NCBI RefSeq assembly: GCF_016908595.1
Contig: NZ_JAFBEC010000006.1
Span: 1 to 64,000, forward strand
Direction: 5' to 3'
From: Geomicrobium sediminis
Lineage (GTDB): Bacteria; Bacillota; Bacilli; Bacillales; Marinococcaceae
Length of the DNA stretch: 64,000 nucleotides
This document shows positions 42,664 through 52,876 of this stretch, piece after piece. Both the position numbers and the translations under genes were made by a program. The notes below the pieces were generated by a model that saw nothing but the letters and a program-made list of their open reading frames with translations, was not told where the DNA came from and ran no database searches. Positions within the stretch are counted from its first letter, which is position 1. Every line of letters starts with the position of its first letter.

Positions 42664-43812
42664 TTACGATCGTTCACTACGTTTCTGTTGAAATTCCTCT
42701 CTCACACGTTCGGTGTGCTCTCCAATATCAGGGATTGGTTGCATAACAATATCAAAGTCTTCACTATTGATCGGTGGAAGCAGCGCGTCAACGAATCCAA
42801 CGGGACTATCGACCTTCGTCCATCGTGAACGTTCTGCTAATTGTGGGTGATGTCGGAATGCAGTCATGTCATTAAGGTTGGCATTGGCAATCTTTGCTGT
42901 ATCGAGACGCTCGATCACATCGGTTGAAAGTAGGTTTTGTAACTTCTCTTGAATCATTGTACCTAAGAGATCTTTGTTGGTGAGGCGGCTCGCGTTATCA
43001 ACAAAGCGATCATCGGTCGCTAACGTTTTATCCTCGAGGATTTCTTCACAGAACATTGCCCATTCCCGATTGTTCTGTACTCCGATAAAAATTGTCTTGT
43101 CAGAGGTTTTGAAAGGCCCGTATGGGTAAATAGATGCATGGGCTGCACCGGTACGGTTTAGCTTCTTGCCACCAATTCCTTCGTAGTACATCGGGAATCC
43201 CATCCATTCACCTAGCGCTTCAAGCATTGATATTTCTAAATGAGTCCCTTTCCCGGTTTGGCCCCTTGCGATAACTGCCGAAAGAATGCCACTAAATGCG
43301 TACATGCCAGCAGCGATGTCAGCGATGGAGATGCCTGTTTTGGAAGGTGTGTCCTCAGTACCTGTTACTGAAACAGCGCCTGTTTCACATTGGATGAGTA
43401 AATCATACGCTTTCTTATTCGTGTAAGAACCTGTTTCCCCGTATCCAGAAATGCTGCAAGTAATTAAGTTCGGATACTGTTCACGAAGTGGTTTGCTACT
43501 AAACCCGAGTCGGTCGATCGCCCCGGGTGCAAGGTTGTGTAGGAAAACATCGGCTTGACTCAAGATCGAATCTAGTAGTTCTTTATTTTCTTTATCCTTT
43601 AGATCAAGGACGACAGATTCTTTAGAACGATTAAGCCAGGTGAAAAAACTCGACATGCCATGTACAGTATCATCGTAACCTCGAGCAAAGTCACCTTCAG
43701 GGCGTTCGATTTTTATGACACGAGCACCCAGATCCGCTAAATGGCGACTTGCAAATGGGGCGGCGACTGCTTGTTCAATTGATACGACGGTAATGCCTTG
43801 TAGTGGTTGCAT
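42664..43812 (-). CDS. CaiB/BaiF class III CoA-transferase, probable itaconate CoA-transferase
   Basis: A roughly 382-aa class III CoA-transferase. MQPLQGITVVSIEQAVAAPF begins the family fold, ARVIKIERPEGDFAR binds CoA, and the catalytic Asp is in NKKAYDLLIQCETGA (about residue 137). Such enzymes move CoA between two carboxylic acids, usually from succinyl-CoA. The ATG at 43812 follows aaggaggcg. It is divergent from an acyl-CoA dehydrogenase gene; with the MaoC and CitE-like genes it matches the Pseudomonas-type itaconate set, so itaconate is the best guess. Mesaconate, citramalate or methylsuccinate are alternatives. Confidence 0.88.
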   Translation of the reverse strand: MQPLQGITVVSIEQAVAAPFASRHLADLGARVIKIERPEGDFARGYDDTVHGMSSFFTWLNRSKESVVLDLKDKENKELLDSILSQADVFLHNLAPGAIDRLGFSSKPLREQYPNLITCSISGYGETGSYTNKKAYDLLIQCETGAVSVTGTEDTPSKTGISIADIAAGMYAFSGILSAVIARGQTGKGTHLEISMLEALGEWMGFPMYYEGIGGKKLNRTGAAHASIYPYGPFKTSDKTIFIGVQNNREWAMFCEEILEDKTLATDDRFVDNASRLTNKDLLGTMIQEKLQNLLSTDVIERLDTAKIANANLNDMTAFRHHPQLAERSRWTKVDSPVGFVDALLPPINSEDFDIVMQPIPDIGEHTERVREEFQQKRSERS

Positions 43813-43867
43813 ACGCTGCGCCTCCTTCATTTAAGTTAGTCATAGTCTATCGATCCCTTTTATGAAG

Positions 43868-43951
43868 AACAATCGCAATCTTGCATTAGTTAGATTCAGA
43901 ATTTGCATCGATGCGTTTTTGTTATGCATTCTATGCACAGTTGCGATTGTT
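43868..43951. promoter_or_regulatory. Divergent promoter with 11-bp inverted repeat and palindromes
   Basis: aacaatcgcaa (43868-43878) and ttgcgattgtt (43941-43951) are perfect inverted copies about 60 nt apart. Between them lie gcatcgatgc and tatgcattctatgca elements. Spaced half-sites like this suit a LysR tetramer; the LysR gene of this cluster at 45174-46079 is the likely binder. Confidence 0.5.
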
Positions 43952-44001
43952 TTCTGACATTTAAAGCGATTACAATATAAGAAACAAAAGGAGGGTGTCG
44001 C

Positions 44002-45177
44002 ATGGTAGTCAAACATGATGAGGTGGATGTTGAGACACTACGAAGCGAAGTTCGTGAGTTGCTTCGTGAGTTTCCAAATAAATATTGGAGAGATTTAGAT
44101 CTAATCCGTGAGTATCCATATGAGTTTGTGAACACGTTAACGGAAAAAGGATATTTATCGGTATTAATCCCAGAAAAGTACGGTGGAAAAGGGTATGGCA
44201 TTACTGAAGCTAACGTTGTTCTTGAAGAAATTCATCGAAACGGCGGGCATGCAGCTGGTTGTCATGCTCAGATGTATACGATGGGTGCGCTTTTAAAGCA
44301 CGGTAGTGAAGCACAGAAAAAAGAATACTTACCAGGCATTGCAAAAGGCGACATTCGTTTTCAGTCGTTTTCGATCACAGAGCCCCAAGCGGGTTCGAAC
44401 ACATCCGCAATTGAAACGGAAGCTGTAAAGACGAGCGATGGGTACGTTGTAAATGGACATAAGAACTGGACGAGTCGAATCGAGCAGTCAGACTTATTAA
44501 TGCTACTTGCGCGAACAACACCGCTTGAACAAGTCGAAAAGAAAACAGACGGCATTAGCTTATTTTTGATTGATTTAAGAGAAGTGCGCGCAAATCAACC
44601 AGACTCACTCGCCATTGAGCCGGTGCGAGCGATGTTCAATTATGCGACGAATAAAATCTGGTATAAAGATATGCAGATTCCGAAAAAGGCACTAATCGGT
44701 GAAGAAGGAAAAGGCTTTAAATACGTTCTAGATGGGATGAATGCAGAACGAATTTTGCTCGCCTCTGAAGCGATTGGCGACGGTTATTTCTTTATCGATC
44801 AAGCGACGAACTATGCAAACGAACGTGAGGTATTCAATCGGAAAATTGGTTCTAACCAAGGCATTCAATTTCCAATTGCAAAGGCGTATGCCAATGTTAA
44901 GGCAGCAGAAGCGATTCGAGACAGAGCCGCAACGAAGTTTGACCAAAACGAGAAGTGCGGAGAAGAAGCAAATATGGCAAAGTACTTGGCGAGCGAGTCA
45001 AGCTGGGAAGCCGCAAATGCGTGTATTAACACATTCGGCGGCAACGGTTTTGTTGATGAGTACGATGTAGAGCGGAAGTTCCGTGAAACGAGAATGTATC
45101 AAGTTGCCCCGGTGAATAACAACATGATTCTTTCATACCTCGGACAACATGTCTTAAAAATGCCTCGATCATACTAA
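44002..45177 (+). CDS. Acyl-CoA dehydrogenase
   Basis: A 391-aa FAD acyl-CoA dehydrogenase. It has the mid-domain SFSITEPQAGSNTSAIETEA, VVNGHKNWTSRIEQSD, and the C-terminal NAERILLASEAIGDGYF and INTFGGNGFVDEYDVER blocks. It would oxidise an acyl-CoA at the alpha-beta bond and pass electrons to ETF. In this cluster it may convert a branched C5 diacid CoA such as methylsuccinyl-CoA to mesaconyl-CoA. It is convergent with the LysR gene; their ends overlap by four bases. Confidence 0.88.
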   Translation: MVVKHDEVDVETLRSEVRELLREFPNKYWRDLDLIREYPYEFVNTLTEKGYLSVLIPEKYGGKGYGITEANVVLEEIHRNGGHAAGCHAQMYTMGALLKHGSEAQKKEYLPGIAKGDIRFQSFSITEPQAGSNTSAIETEAVKTSDGYVVNGHKNWTSRIEQSDLLMLLARTTPLEQVEKKTDGISLFLIDLREVRANQPDSLAIEPVRAMFNYATNKIWYKDMQIPKKALIGEEGKGFKYVLDGMNAERILLASEAIGDGYFFIDQATNYANEREVFNRKIGSNQGIQFPIAKAYANVKAAEAIRDRAATKFDQNEKCGEEANMAKYLASESSWEAANACINTFGGNGFVDEYDVERKFRETRMYQVAPVNNNMILSYLGQHVLKMPRSY

Positions 45178-46079
45178 CGATGGGGTAGATGATGAAAGTC
45201 TAAAACGATTTGTTTAAAATGAGTCGCGGCATTGGAAAGAAAGCCTTGTTTTTTGTGGATGAAGTAGATCGGGCGTTCCACTTTGAAGTTCTCAACAGCA
45301 ACTTTTTTAAGACCGGTCATTGATAAGGAATCGACAATCGACTCGGCCATAAACGCTACACCTAAGTTCGCTTTAACCATTCCGATAATGCTGTTAATCT
45401 CGAGCCCTTCGTAAGCGATGTTCATTGCCTTGTTTTTGTCCGCGAAGGCTGCGTCGAGTAATTTCTTAAGTTCGGTTCCAGGGCTATATTGAATAAGTGG
45501 CTCTTCGATTAATTCATCAATCGTAATGGCTTCGTCTCTTTTCGCAAATGCATGATCAATGGAAACGACGAGTACGAGATTATCTTTGAACAGTTGTTGA
45601 TATTCTAGCTCGGCGAATGTTTGGAACTGTGTAGCAAAGCCAAAGTCGATATCATTCGTTAATAAACTTTTGATGATTGCATTGGCGTTCACTTCTTGTA
45701 AGGAAAGAGAAAATTTCGGTTCTTGTTCTTTAACGTTTTTTAACAGTTTTGGGACGTAGGCGATGCCCAAACTGTGCACAAATGCAATCGATACACTGCC
45801 AGATTCAGGATCGACCATGTTTGAGATTGACGTTCGTGTGTGATCCCAGCGCTGAAGAATATGTTTCGCTTCAGTAAGAAATGTTTTGCCGAAACGGTTA
45901 AGAACGATTTTTCGGTTTCTACGGTCGAACAATGGAACGCCTAATTCAGTCTCTAGTGATGTGATCGAACGACTCAATGCAGGTTGTGAGAGCATAAGCA
46001 GATCAGCAGCTTTTGTCATGCTACCTTGTTCAGCAGTAATAATGAAGTTTTTTAGTTGAGACATATCCATAGCGCTCAC
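45174..46079 (-). CDS. LysR family regulator of the CoA-ester cluster
   Basis: A 301-aa LysR protein: MSQLKNFIITAEQGSMTKAA and LMLSQPALSRSITSLETELG form the DNA-binding domain, and SGSVSIAFVHSLGIAYVPKL opens the effector domain. It sits inside the CoA-transferase/dehydrogenase/MaoC/CitE cluster, divergent from the MaoC gene across 76 nt that includes tataaa/tttata symmetric half-sites. It probably responds to the pathway substrate or a CoA intermediate. Confidence 0.9.
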   Translation of the reverse strand: MSAMDMSQLKNFIITAEQGSMTKAADLLMLSQPALSRSITSLETELGVPLFDRRNRKIVLNRFGKTFLTEAKHILQRWDHTRTSISNMVDPESGSVSIAFVHSLGIAYVPKLLKNVKEQEPKFSLSLQEVNANAIIKSLLTNDIDFGFATQFQTFAELEYQQLFKDNLVLVVSIDHAFAKRDEAITIDELIEEPLIQYSPGTELKKLLDAAFADKNKAMNIAYEGLEINSIIGMVKANLGVAFMAESIVDSLSMTGLKKVAVENFKVERPIYFIHKKQGFLSNAATHFKQIVLDFHHLPHR

Positions 46080-46155
46080 TCCAATGATGTATAAACATTC
46101 GTTATTTTTATACTACTGCAACGTTTATGAATAATAAATAGGAAGGGTGTTGAAA

Positions 46156-46680
46156 TTGACAGTTAATGCGATCAAGCAAGGGTGGAATGGAAGGTTCTAT
46201 GAGGATTTTGAAATCGGAGATGTATACCCTCATCCGTTAGGCAAAACCGTAACGGAAACAGACAATCAATGGTTCACATTACTCACACAAAATACAAATC
46301 CCATCCACTTTGATAAGGTTTACGCAGAGCAAACGGATTTCGACCGAGTGTTAGTCAATTCGGCGTTTACGATTGCGCTCGTCACAGGTCAATCAGTGTC
46401 AGACGTCTCACAAAACGTCATGGCAAACTTAGGTTGGGACGAGGTGAAACTTCCTAATCCGGTTTTTGAAGGCGATACGATTTATTCCTACAGTGAAATA
46501 CTAGAGAAGCGAGAATCAAAGTCTCGAGATAACGTTGGGATCGTGCGAATTAAGACGTATGGCTATAACCAAGACGGTAACATTGTCATTCATTTCCTAC
46601 GCACAATGATGGTTTATAAGAAAGATTACGCACCAAAAGAAAAGCACGAACTTTTGAATAAAGTGTTGAAACAACAATGA
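46156..46680 (+). CDS. MaoC-like hydratase, probable itaconyl/mesaconyl-CoA hydratase
   Basis: A roughly 174-aa single-hotdog MaoC protein. FYEDFEIGDVYPHPLGKTVT begins the family, and LLTQNTNPIHFDKVYAE is the hydratase-2 motif, where the usual catalytic Asp five residues before the His is Asn; this variation deserves a check. The TTG at 46156 lies 8 nt after aggaaggg; GTG and TTG codons at 46147 and 46150 are too close. It overlaps the CitE-like gene by 4 nt (ATGA), so their products should act together: hydration to citramalyl-CoA, then cleavage. Confidence 0.85.
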   Translation: MTVNAIKQGWNGRFYEDFEIGDVYPHPLGKTVTETDNQWFTLLTQNTNPIHFDKVYAEQTDFDRVLVNSAFTIALVTGQSVSDVSQNVMANLGWDEVKLPNPVFEGDTIYSYSEILEKRESKSRDNVGIVRIKTYGYNQDGNIVIHFLRTMMVYKKDYAPKEKHELLNKVLKQQ

Positions 46681-47522
46681 TTCGACCACTCTCTTGGTTG
46701 TTCGCCCCGGCAAGTTCAGAGAAGTTGATTGCAAAAGGAATCGAATCGGACGCCGATGCTGTGATTTTTGACTTAGAAGACGCGGTGGCAAAAGAGCGTA
46801 AAGCTGATGCCAGAGCAATGCTCATTCACGCGTTGCACCAACAATCGCCACGACAACTGTTTATACGAATCAATGATTTAGAAACGGAGTATTGGCAAGA
46901 CGATTTACGAGCAGTTGAAGAACTCGTCAGTTATTCGTTAATGGTTCCAAAAGTGACAAGTGTCATCGACATTCAGAAGATTGAGGCTCGCACGTCGAGG
47001 TGCAATGAGATCGTACCAATTATTGAAAGTGCTGAAGGTATGTGGAATGTGATGGAGATCGCAAAGGCTTCTCCAACTATTCGTCAATTAGCGTTTGGTG
47101 CGGAAGATTATTGTCTAGATTTGAGCATTCAGAAAACAGAAGATGGGACTTCATTACTTCATGCCAGATCACAGGTCGTACTTGCATCAAGAGCCGCAGG
47201 ACTAGAGTCACCGATCGACTCTGTTTATACGGATTTCAAAGATTCAGGTGGCTTCAAAAAAGAAAGCACGTATCATAAAGCGCTCGGCTTTCGAGGGAAA
47301 CTATTAATTCACCCGAATCAAATTGAACATCTTCATAGCATTTATTCAATAACGAACGAAGAATACACAACAGCTAAAACAATCAAAGAAGCCTTCGAAG
47401 ACGCCCAACAACAAGGCATTGCCTCCATTCAAGTAAGTGGAAAAATGGTAGACTATCCTGTCTACGATCAAGCTATGAAAATGATTGAACAATATGAGAC
47501 TAAAAAAGCGAAACGGCTATAG
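46677..47522 (+). CDS. CitE-like lyase, probable citramalyl-CoA lyase
   Basis: A 281-aa HpcH/HpaI-CitE family (beta-alpha)8 lyase. Family blocks are RPLSWLFAPASSEKLI, DAVIFDLEDAV (metal-binding Glu/Asp), LFIRIND, VPIIESAEG (catalytic Glu), LAFGAEDYCLDL and FRGKLLIHPNQIE. It should split a 3-hydroxy-diacid mono-CoA ester; with the coupled MaoC hydratase, citramalyl-CoA to pyruvate and acetyl-CoA is most likely. Malyl-CoA or methylmalyl-CoA lyase activity is the alternative. No CitF or CitD is present, so it is not a citrate lyase subunit. Confidence 0.88.
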   Translation: MIRPLSWLFAPASSEKLIAKGIESDADAVIFDLEDAVAKERKADARAMLIHALHQQSPRQLFIRINDLETEYWQDDLRAVEELVSYSLMVPKVTSVIDIQKIEARTSRCNEIVPIIESAEGMWNVMEIAKASPTIRQLAFGAEDYCLDLSIQKTEDGTSLLHARSQVVLASRAAGLESPIDSVYTDFKDSGGFKKESTYHKALGFRGKLLIHPNQIEHLHSIYSITNEEYTTAKTIKEAFEDAQQQGIASIQVSGKMVDYPVYDQAMKMIEQYETKKAKRL

Positions 47523-47539
47523 AGCCGTTTCGCTTTTTT
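47501..47539. terminator. Strong bidirectional terminator
   Basis: aaaaagcgaaacggct / agccgtttcgcttttt is a near-perfect stem of about 16 bp with a 4-nt loop that contains the CitE-like gene's stop codon, flanked by A- and T-runs. Confidence 0.92.
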
Positions 47540-47939
47540 AGGTCAAGTAGCGTGGATCAAGAGAGAGGGAGCGAGCGCGGAACAAGAGCAGAGAACTATG
47601 CGGCATAAAGCTAAAGAACCTTGTGAATTAAGTATCCCACTATAGACCTTTAAAGAGATAGTACGATCGTCTAAAGCGGACAAATCTTATATTAGGTGAT
47701 CATTTAAATTCTAAAAAGAGGGAACAAAATTATAATTCATTTTGCAGAAAATTGTCATTCTAAAAATTTTATTCGAAAACTTTTATTATAAATTAATAAA
47801 TTATTTTTTGCATTGATTTTCTATAATTTATCACATAGAATATAGGGCGTTGTCCCATATATTATTATATAAAAATATTAATTAGTATTTGGTTAAACGT
47901 AGCTACATATGAAACTCGGTTAATGAAGGATTGGATGTT
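47540..47939. other. AT-rich gene-free region with symporter promoter
   Basis: No supported gene. The second half is very AT-rich. A candidate sigma-A promoter is TTGATT at 47813-47818 and TAGAAT at 47836-47841 (17-nt spacing), about 100 nt before the symporter start. Confidence 0.45.
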
Positions 47940-49346
47940 ATGTCATTACAGGTTATCGGCTTTGCGCTCGTAGTGCTTAGCATGGTTTTAATGCTTGGTA
48001 AGTGGATTCGCGTCAAATCGCCATTGCTGCAAAGACTTTTCTTGCCAAGTTCGTTGATTGGTGGTTTTTTAGCTCTATTCTTAGGACCAGAGGTATTAGG
48101 GAGATTTTTCTCTTCAGAAGGTTCAACTTCTTACGGGTTATTTACGGAAGATATGATGGACGTTTGGTCTCAGCTTCCGGGTTTGTTAATTAATGTCGTA
48201 TTTGCAACGTTATTTATAGGCTTCGTACTTCCAAAACTATCTGAAATTTGGAGAGTCGGTGGACCGCAAATTTCACTTGGTTATGTGATGACGTGGGCGC
48301 AATATGCAGTGGGTATGTTGCTTGCGATGACAATTCTCGTACCGGTGTTTGGTATGAGTCCTGCAGCAGGTGCTTTGATTGAGATTAGTTTTGTCGGAGG
48401 ACATGGTACGGCTGCTGGTTTACAAGATAGTTTCATCTCCTTAGGGTTTGAAGAAGGGTATGATTTAGCATTAGGTCTTGCGACTGTTGGTCTCTTAAGT
48501 GGTGTAATTATCGGGATTATCATGCTTAATATTGCTGCTCGTCGCGGGAAATTGTCAACGCTATCACACCCAGATGAACTGTCGTTTGAACAGCAATCTG
48601 GAATCATTGATGAAGAAAACCGTCAATCTTCTGGAAAGCAGACGACTTCAAGTGTATCAATTGAGCCATTGGCTTTTCACTTAGGTCTCGTTGCAATTGC
48701 AATTTTCATCGGTTATTGGATTTTGGAAGGGCTTCTCTGGATTGAGCAAGTCACTTGGTACGCAGCGTCTGGTATTGAACTGATTGCCCACGTTCCATTG
48801 TTCCCATTTGCCATGATCGGCGGTATTATTTTGCAATTGTTCATGTCTCGTTTTGATAAGCGATCGATGATCGATCGTGAGACTGTGTTGCGAATTCAAA
48901 ACACAGCACTCGACTTTTTAATCATTAGTGCATTAGCGACACTTAGCTTGTCTGTGATTGGTGCAAACATTTGGGAGTTTGTTATTCTCGCGGTTGCTGG
49001 TATTTTGATTAACGTCGTCTTGTTCTTGTATCTTGCTCCTAAGATGATTCCTAACCATTGGTTTGAGCGTGGTATTGGTGATTATGGACAATCGATGGGG
49101 GTTGCGGCGACTGGAATTATGCTTATGAAAATCGTCGACCCGAAACAAGAAACACCAGCAATGAAAGCGTTTGGGTATAAACAGGTCTTCTTTGAACCGA
49201 TGGTCGGTGGAGGTCTCGTAACGGCAGCGGCGATGCCGTTTATTATCCAGTTCGGATTAATGCCGGCGCTTATTGGTGTAACTGTCTTAATGATTCTATT
49301 TTGGATACTAGGTGTATTCTATTTTGGAAAACAAAAATCAGCGTAG
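47940..49346 (+). CDS. Sodium/glutamate symporter family protein (GltS-like)
   Basis: A 468-aa protein with about 11-12 membrane segments. It has the GltS halves FLPSSLIGGFLALFLGPEVL, the substrate-loop EISFVGGHGTAAGLQDSFIS, and in the second half GDYGQSMGVAATGIMLMKIV, corresponding to the inverted repeat of the fold. GltS carries glutamate with sodium. The ATG at 47940 has aagga 9 nt upstream. Being next to the C5-dicarboxyl-CoA genes, it might import a dicarboxylate such as itaconate; that is context inference. Confidence 0.85.
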   Translation: MSLQVIGFALVVLSMVLMLGKWIRVKSPLLQRLFLPSSLIGGFLALFLGPEVLGRFFSSEGSTSYGLFTEDMMDVWSQLPGLLINVVFATLFIGFVLPKLSEIWRVGGPQISLGYVMTWAQYAVGMLLAMTILVPVFGMSPAAGALIEISFVGGHGTAAGLQDSFISLGFEEGYDLALGLATVGLLSGVIIGIIMLNIAARRGKLSTLSHPDELSFEQQSGIIDEENRQSSGKQTTSSVSIEPLAFHLGLVAIAIFIGYWILEGLLWIEQVTWYAASGIELIAHVPLFPFAMIGGIILQLFMSRFDKRSMIDRETVLRIQNTALDFLIISALATLSLSVIGANIWEFVILAVAGILINVVLFLYLAPKMIPNHWFERGIGDYGQSMGVAATGIMLMKIVDPKQETPAMKAFGYKQVFFEPMVGGGLVTAAAMPFIIQFGLMPALIGVTVLMILFWILGVFYFGKQKSA

Positions 49347-49371
49347 GGGTGATTCCCTTGCTGATTTTTTT
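49333..49371 (+). terminator. Intrinsic terminator
   Basis: aaaaatcagc / gctgattttt with a 17-nt loop and T-run closes the symporter gene. Confidence 0.75.
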
Positions 49372-49375
49372 GTCG

Positions 49376-49606
49376 TTATGTCGTGGTTATCAATTGCCAA
49401 AATTGTCGTGCGGCGACAGAGCGATGTGAGTCTTTCAATTTAATAATGGCAGGTTCCATAACATCATCAAAATCCCTAATCGGTCTAAGTGTAATGGAGT
49501 CATGTGGTGTTGATAGGGAGTCGATTGGAATAACAGAGACACCCACTTCTTGGCTTACTAGCTGGATGACCATTTGAATATCTTTGCATTCAATAATGAA
49601 GAACAA
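49376..49606 (-). pseudogene. C-terminal fragment of a LysR regulator
   Basis: Only the end of a LysR effector domain remains: IQMVIQLVSQEVGVSVIPID, then ITLRPIRDFDDVMEPAIIKL and a C-terminal helix. The DNA-binding half (about 200 residues) is absent. The fragment ends at about 49606, where plus-strand membrane-protein sequence begins, so a deletion has joined two genes. The lost LysR gene may once have controlled the GltS-like symporter, its convergent neighbour. Confidence 0.75.
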
Positions 49607-49907
49607 AGATCCCGTCTTGGCGTGTAATTGTTGGCTTTAGCTTACAAGCGTTTGCCGTGGTGATGGCCTTCATCATGATCGATCCTTTGTTTGAGGAATA
49701 TGAAATCTTTTTTATCTGTTTATACAATTCGCGTTTGTAATTCCGGTATGGTTTTTAGGAACAGGCGTGCGAAATGGATTTCGTAATCTTAAGCAACGAT
49801 TGCGGTATCATACTCGGATTTTCTTTTATTTTGCTCTATGTATACCGTTTTCTATGGGTGGGTTCAGGTGGCTATTTGATTCTCAAGAGAATGCGTTAAG
49901 TCGGTGA
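49606..49907 (+). pseudogene. Truncated and frameshifted membrane protein relic
   Basis: Plus-strand sequence reads WRVIVGFSLQAFAVVMAFIM then, after adding one T to the tttttt run at 49708-49713, YLFIQFAFVIPVWFLGTGVR and FFYFALCIPFSMGGFRWLFD, ending in a stop at 49905-49907. Hydrophobicity and codon use look like a real membrane protein whose start was removed by the deletion near 49600. Family unknown. Confidence 0.55.
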
Positions 49908-49917
49908 TGAGCTTTAT

Positions 49918-50480
49918 ATGATGTTGTATGCGAATGACTCATTCATGTGGCTGATCGTTATTCTGTTTATCGTCTTTATTCTTTTAGTAGCGCCACTTCT
50001 GTCTGGTGAAGGTCTAAAACAAAAACGTGTGCTTATTCCCTTCTTTACGAGCTTAATGATGTTGCCTGTGCTGATTTTGATATCATGGGATCATGTTCGC
50101 GTGATTGATCATGATGGCGTGTCGATCGTATCATTCGGGGAACGGCAAGAAGCAACTTGGGAAGAAGTGGATCATGTCGTTGTTGAACCTTTATCCGGAG
50201 GAATCCAGGTACGACTAATGTGCCCCCTTCGAGAACAGCATTATTTGCCATCCATGTTGTGGAGCAATCAGGAGACGTGTACACGTTTGATAACTTTGGC
50301 TTTAACAATGATAAGATGAGTCAAGCCTTAGAAGTTAGGAGTCACGTTGTAGGTAAGGAAGTTCCGTTCTTCATTCAACAACCAACGGAAGATCAATGGA
50401 GCTTTATGGTCATTGAATTGGAAAACGAAGACGTTGATGAACAGATGTTCCAGCAACTATTCACACCTTATCCACAATAA
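49918..50480 (+). pseudogene. Membrane-anchored hypothetical gene with frameshift
   Basis: From 49918 the frame gives an N-terminal helix pair (FMWLIVILFIVFILLVAPLL and FFTSLMMLPVLILISW) and a strand-rich domain with FGERQEATWEEVDHVVVEPL. After addition of one C to the ccccc run at 50222-50226 it continues PPSRTALFAIHVVEQSGDV to the end at 50480. The whole would be about 187 aa, like PH-domain-type YcxB or YdeO-style membrane proteins in organisation. It is either dead or miscalled in the C-run. Confidence 0.7.
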
Positions 50481-50569
50481 TCAATAAGAAGTTGCACCTC
50501 TTCAGATAAATTCCGATTTGACTTATTATTCAATCCATTCTATACTTGTGCCAGAATTAAATAACCTTA

Positions 50570-50666
50570 ACTAGGGGAGCCCAATGAGCTGGGCTGAGAG
50601 GGAAGCGCAATGAAGCTTCTTGACTCTTCGGACCTGATCTGGATCATGCCAGCGTAGGGAAGTTAT
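50570..50666 (+). ncRNA. TPP riboswitch (THI element) 2
   Basis: actaggggagcccaatgagc, gggctgagaggg, a longer variable arm (aagcgcaatgaagctt), actcttcggacctgatctgg, and catgccagcgtagggaagt are in order, giving the complete aptamer. It lies upstream of thiC with a terminator between. Confidence 0.97.
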
Positions 50667-50693
50667 CTATGAGTCATTACTTCTTGTATGGAT

Positions 50694-50727
50694 AAACCAG
50701 GTCGATTTATTGTGGCCTGGTTTTTTG
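50694..50727 (+). terminator. Riboswitch-controlled terminator before thiC
   Basis: aaaccagg / cctggttt with adjacent partial pairing and a T-run, about 50 nt before the thiC ATG. TPP binding should favour this stem. Confidence 0.85.
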
Positions 50728-50776
50728 TATGCTCTTGATCTCGTCCTTTAGGAATTAGTTTGAAGGAGAGGCTTAA

Positions 50777-52543
<1,767 letters not shown>

Positions 52544-52557
52544 TCGGAGGGAAATCG

Positions 52558-52731
52558 ATGGATGGTAGAGTGAAGCAAATCGAGCACCTCATTGAAGAGA
52601 AGAAGGTTGAAGTTGAGCAACTTGAAGCAACGCTTGAACATATCCAACAGCAGTGTTCGCATCATTTTAGTGGAGATGAGTTAATGAGACGCTGTTTAAT
52701 GTGTAATAAAGTAGAAGTGCTTTATTATTAA
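52558..52731 (+). CDS. Small coiled-coil protein with Cys/His motif (57 aa)
   Basis: A good ribosome site (cggaggg) lies before the ATG at 52558, 14 nt after thiC. The 57-aa product has a 30-residue charged helix (VKQIEHLIEEKKVEVEQLEA) then CSHHF and RRCLMCNK, four potential zinc ligands in CxxH...CxxC arrangement. It may be co-transcribed with thiC. I do not recognise the family and there is no evidence it has a thiamine role. Confidence 0.7.
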   Translation: MDGRVKQIEHLIEEKKVEVEQLEATLEHIQQQCSHHFSGDELMRRCLMCNKVEVLYY

Positions 52732-52876
52732 TAGTGCTATACGAGGGAGTTGTTCGTTCATGGGCAACTCCCTTCTAGATGTTCGTTGCTTATTGACTTA
52801 TTTCACTTTTCTGTCTAGACTGAACGTATTAAGCCTACTAAATGGGTAAGAATACATATAGATTAGAGGAGATTGA

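Noticed and set aside
46677-47522. Citrate lyase beta subunit
   Set aside because: No alpha or gamma subunits and no accessory genes; the coupling to MaoC points to a CoA-ester lyase.
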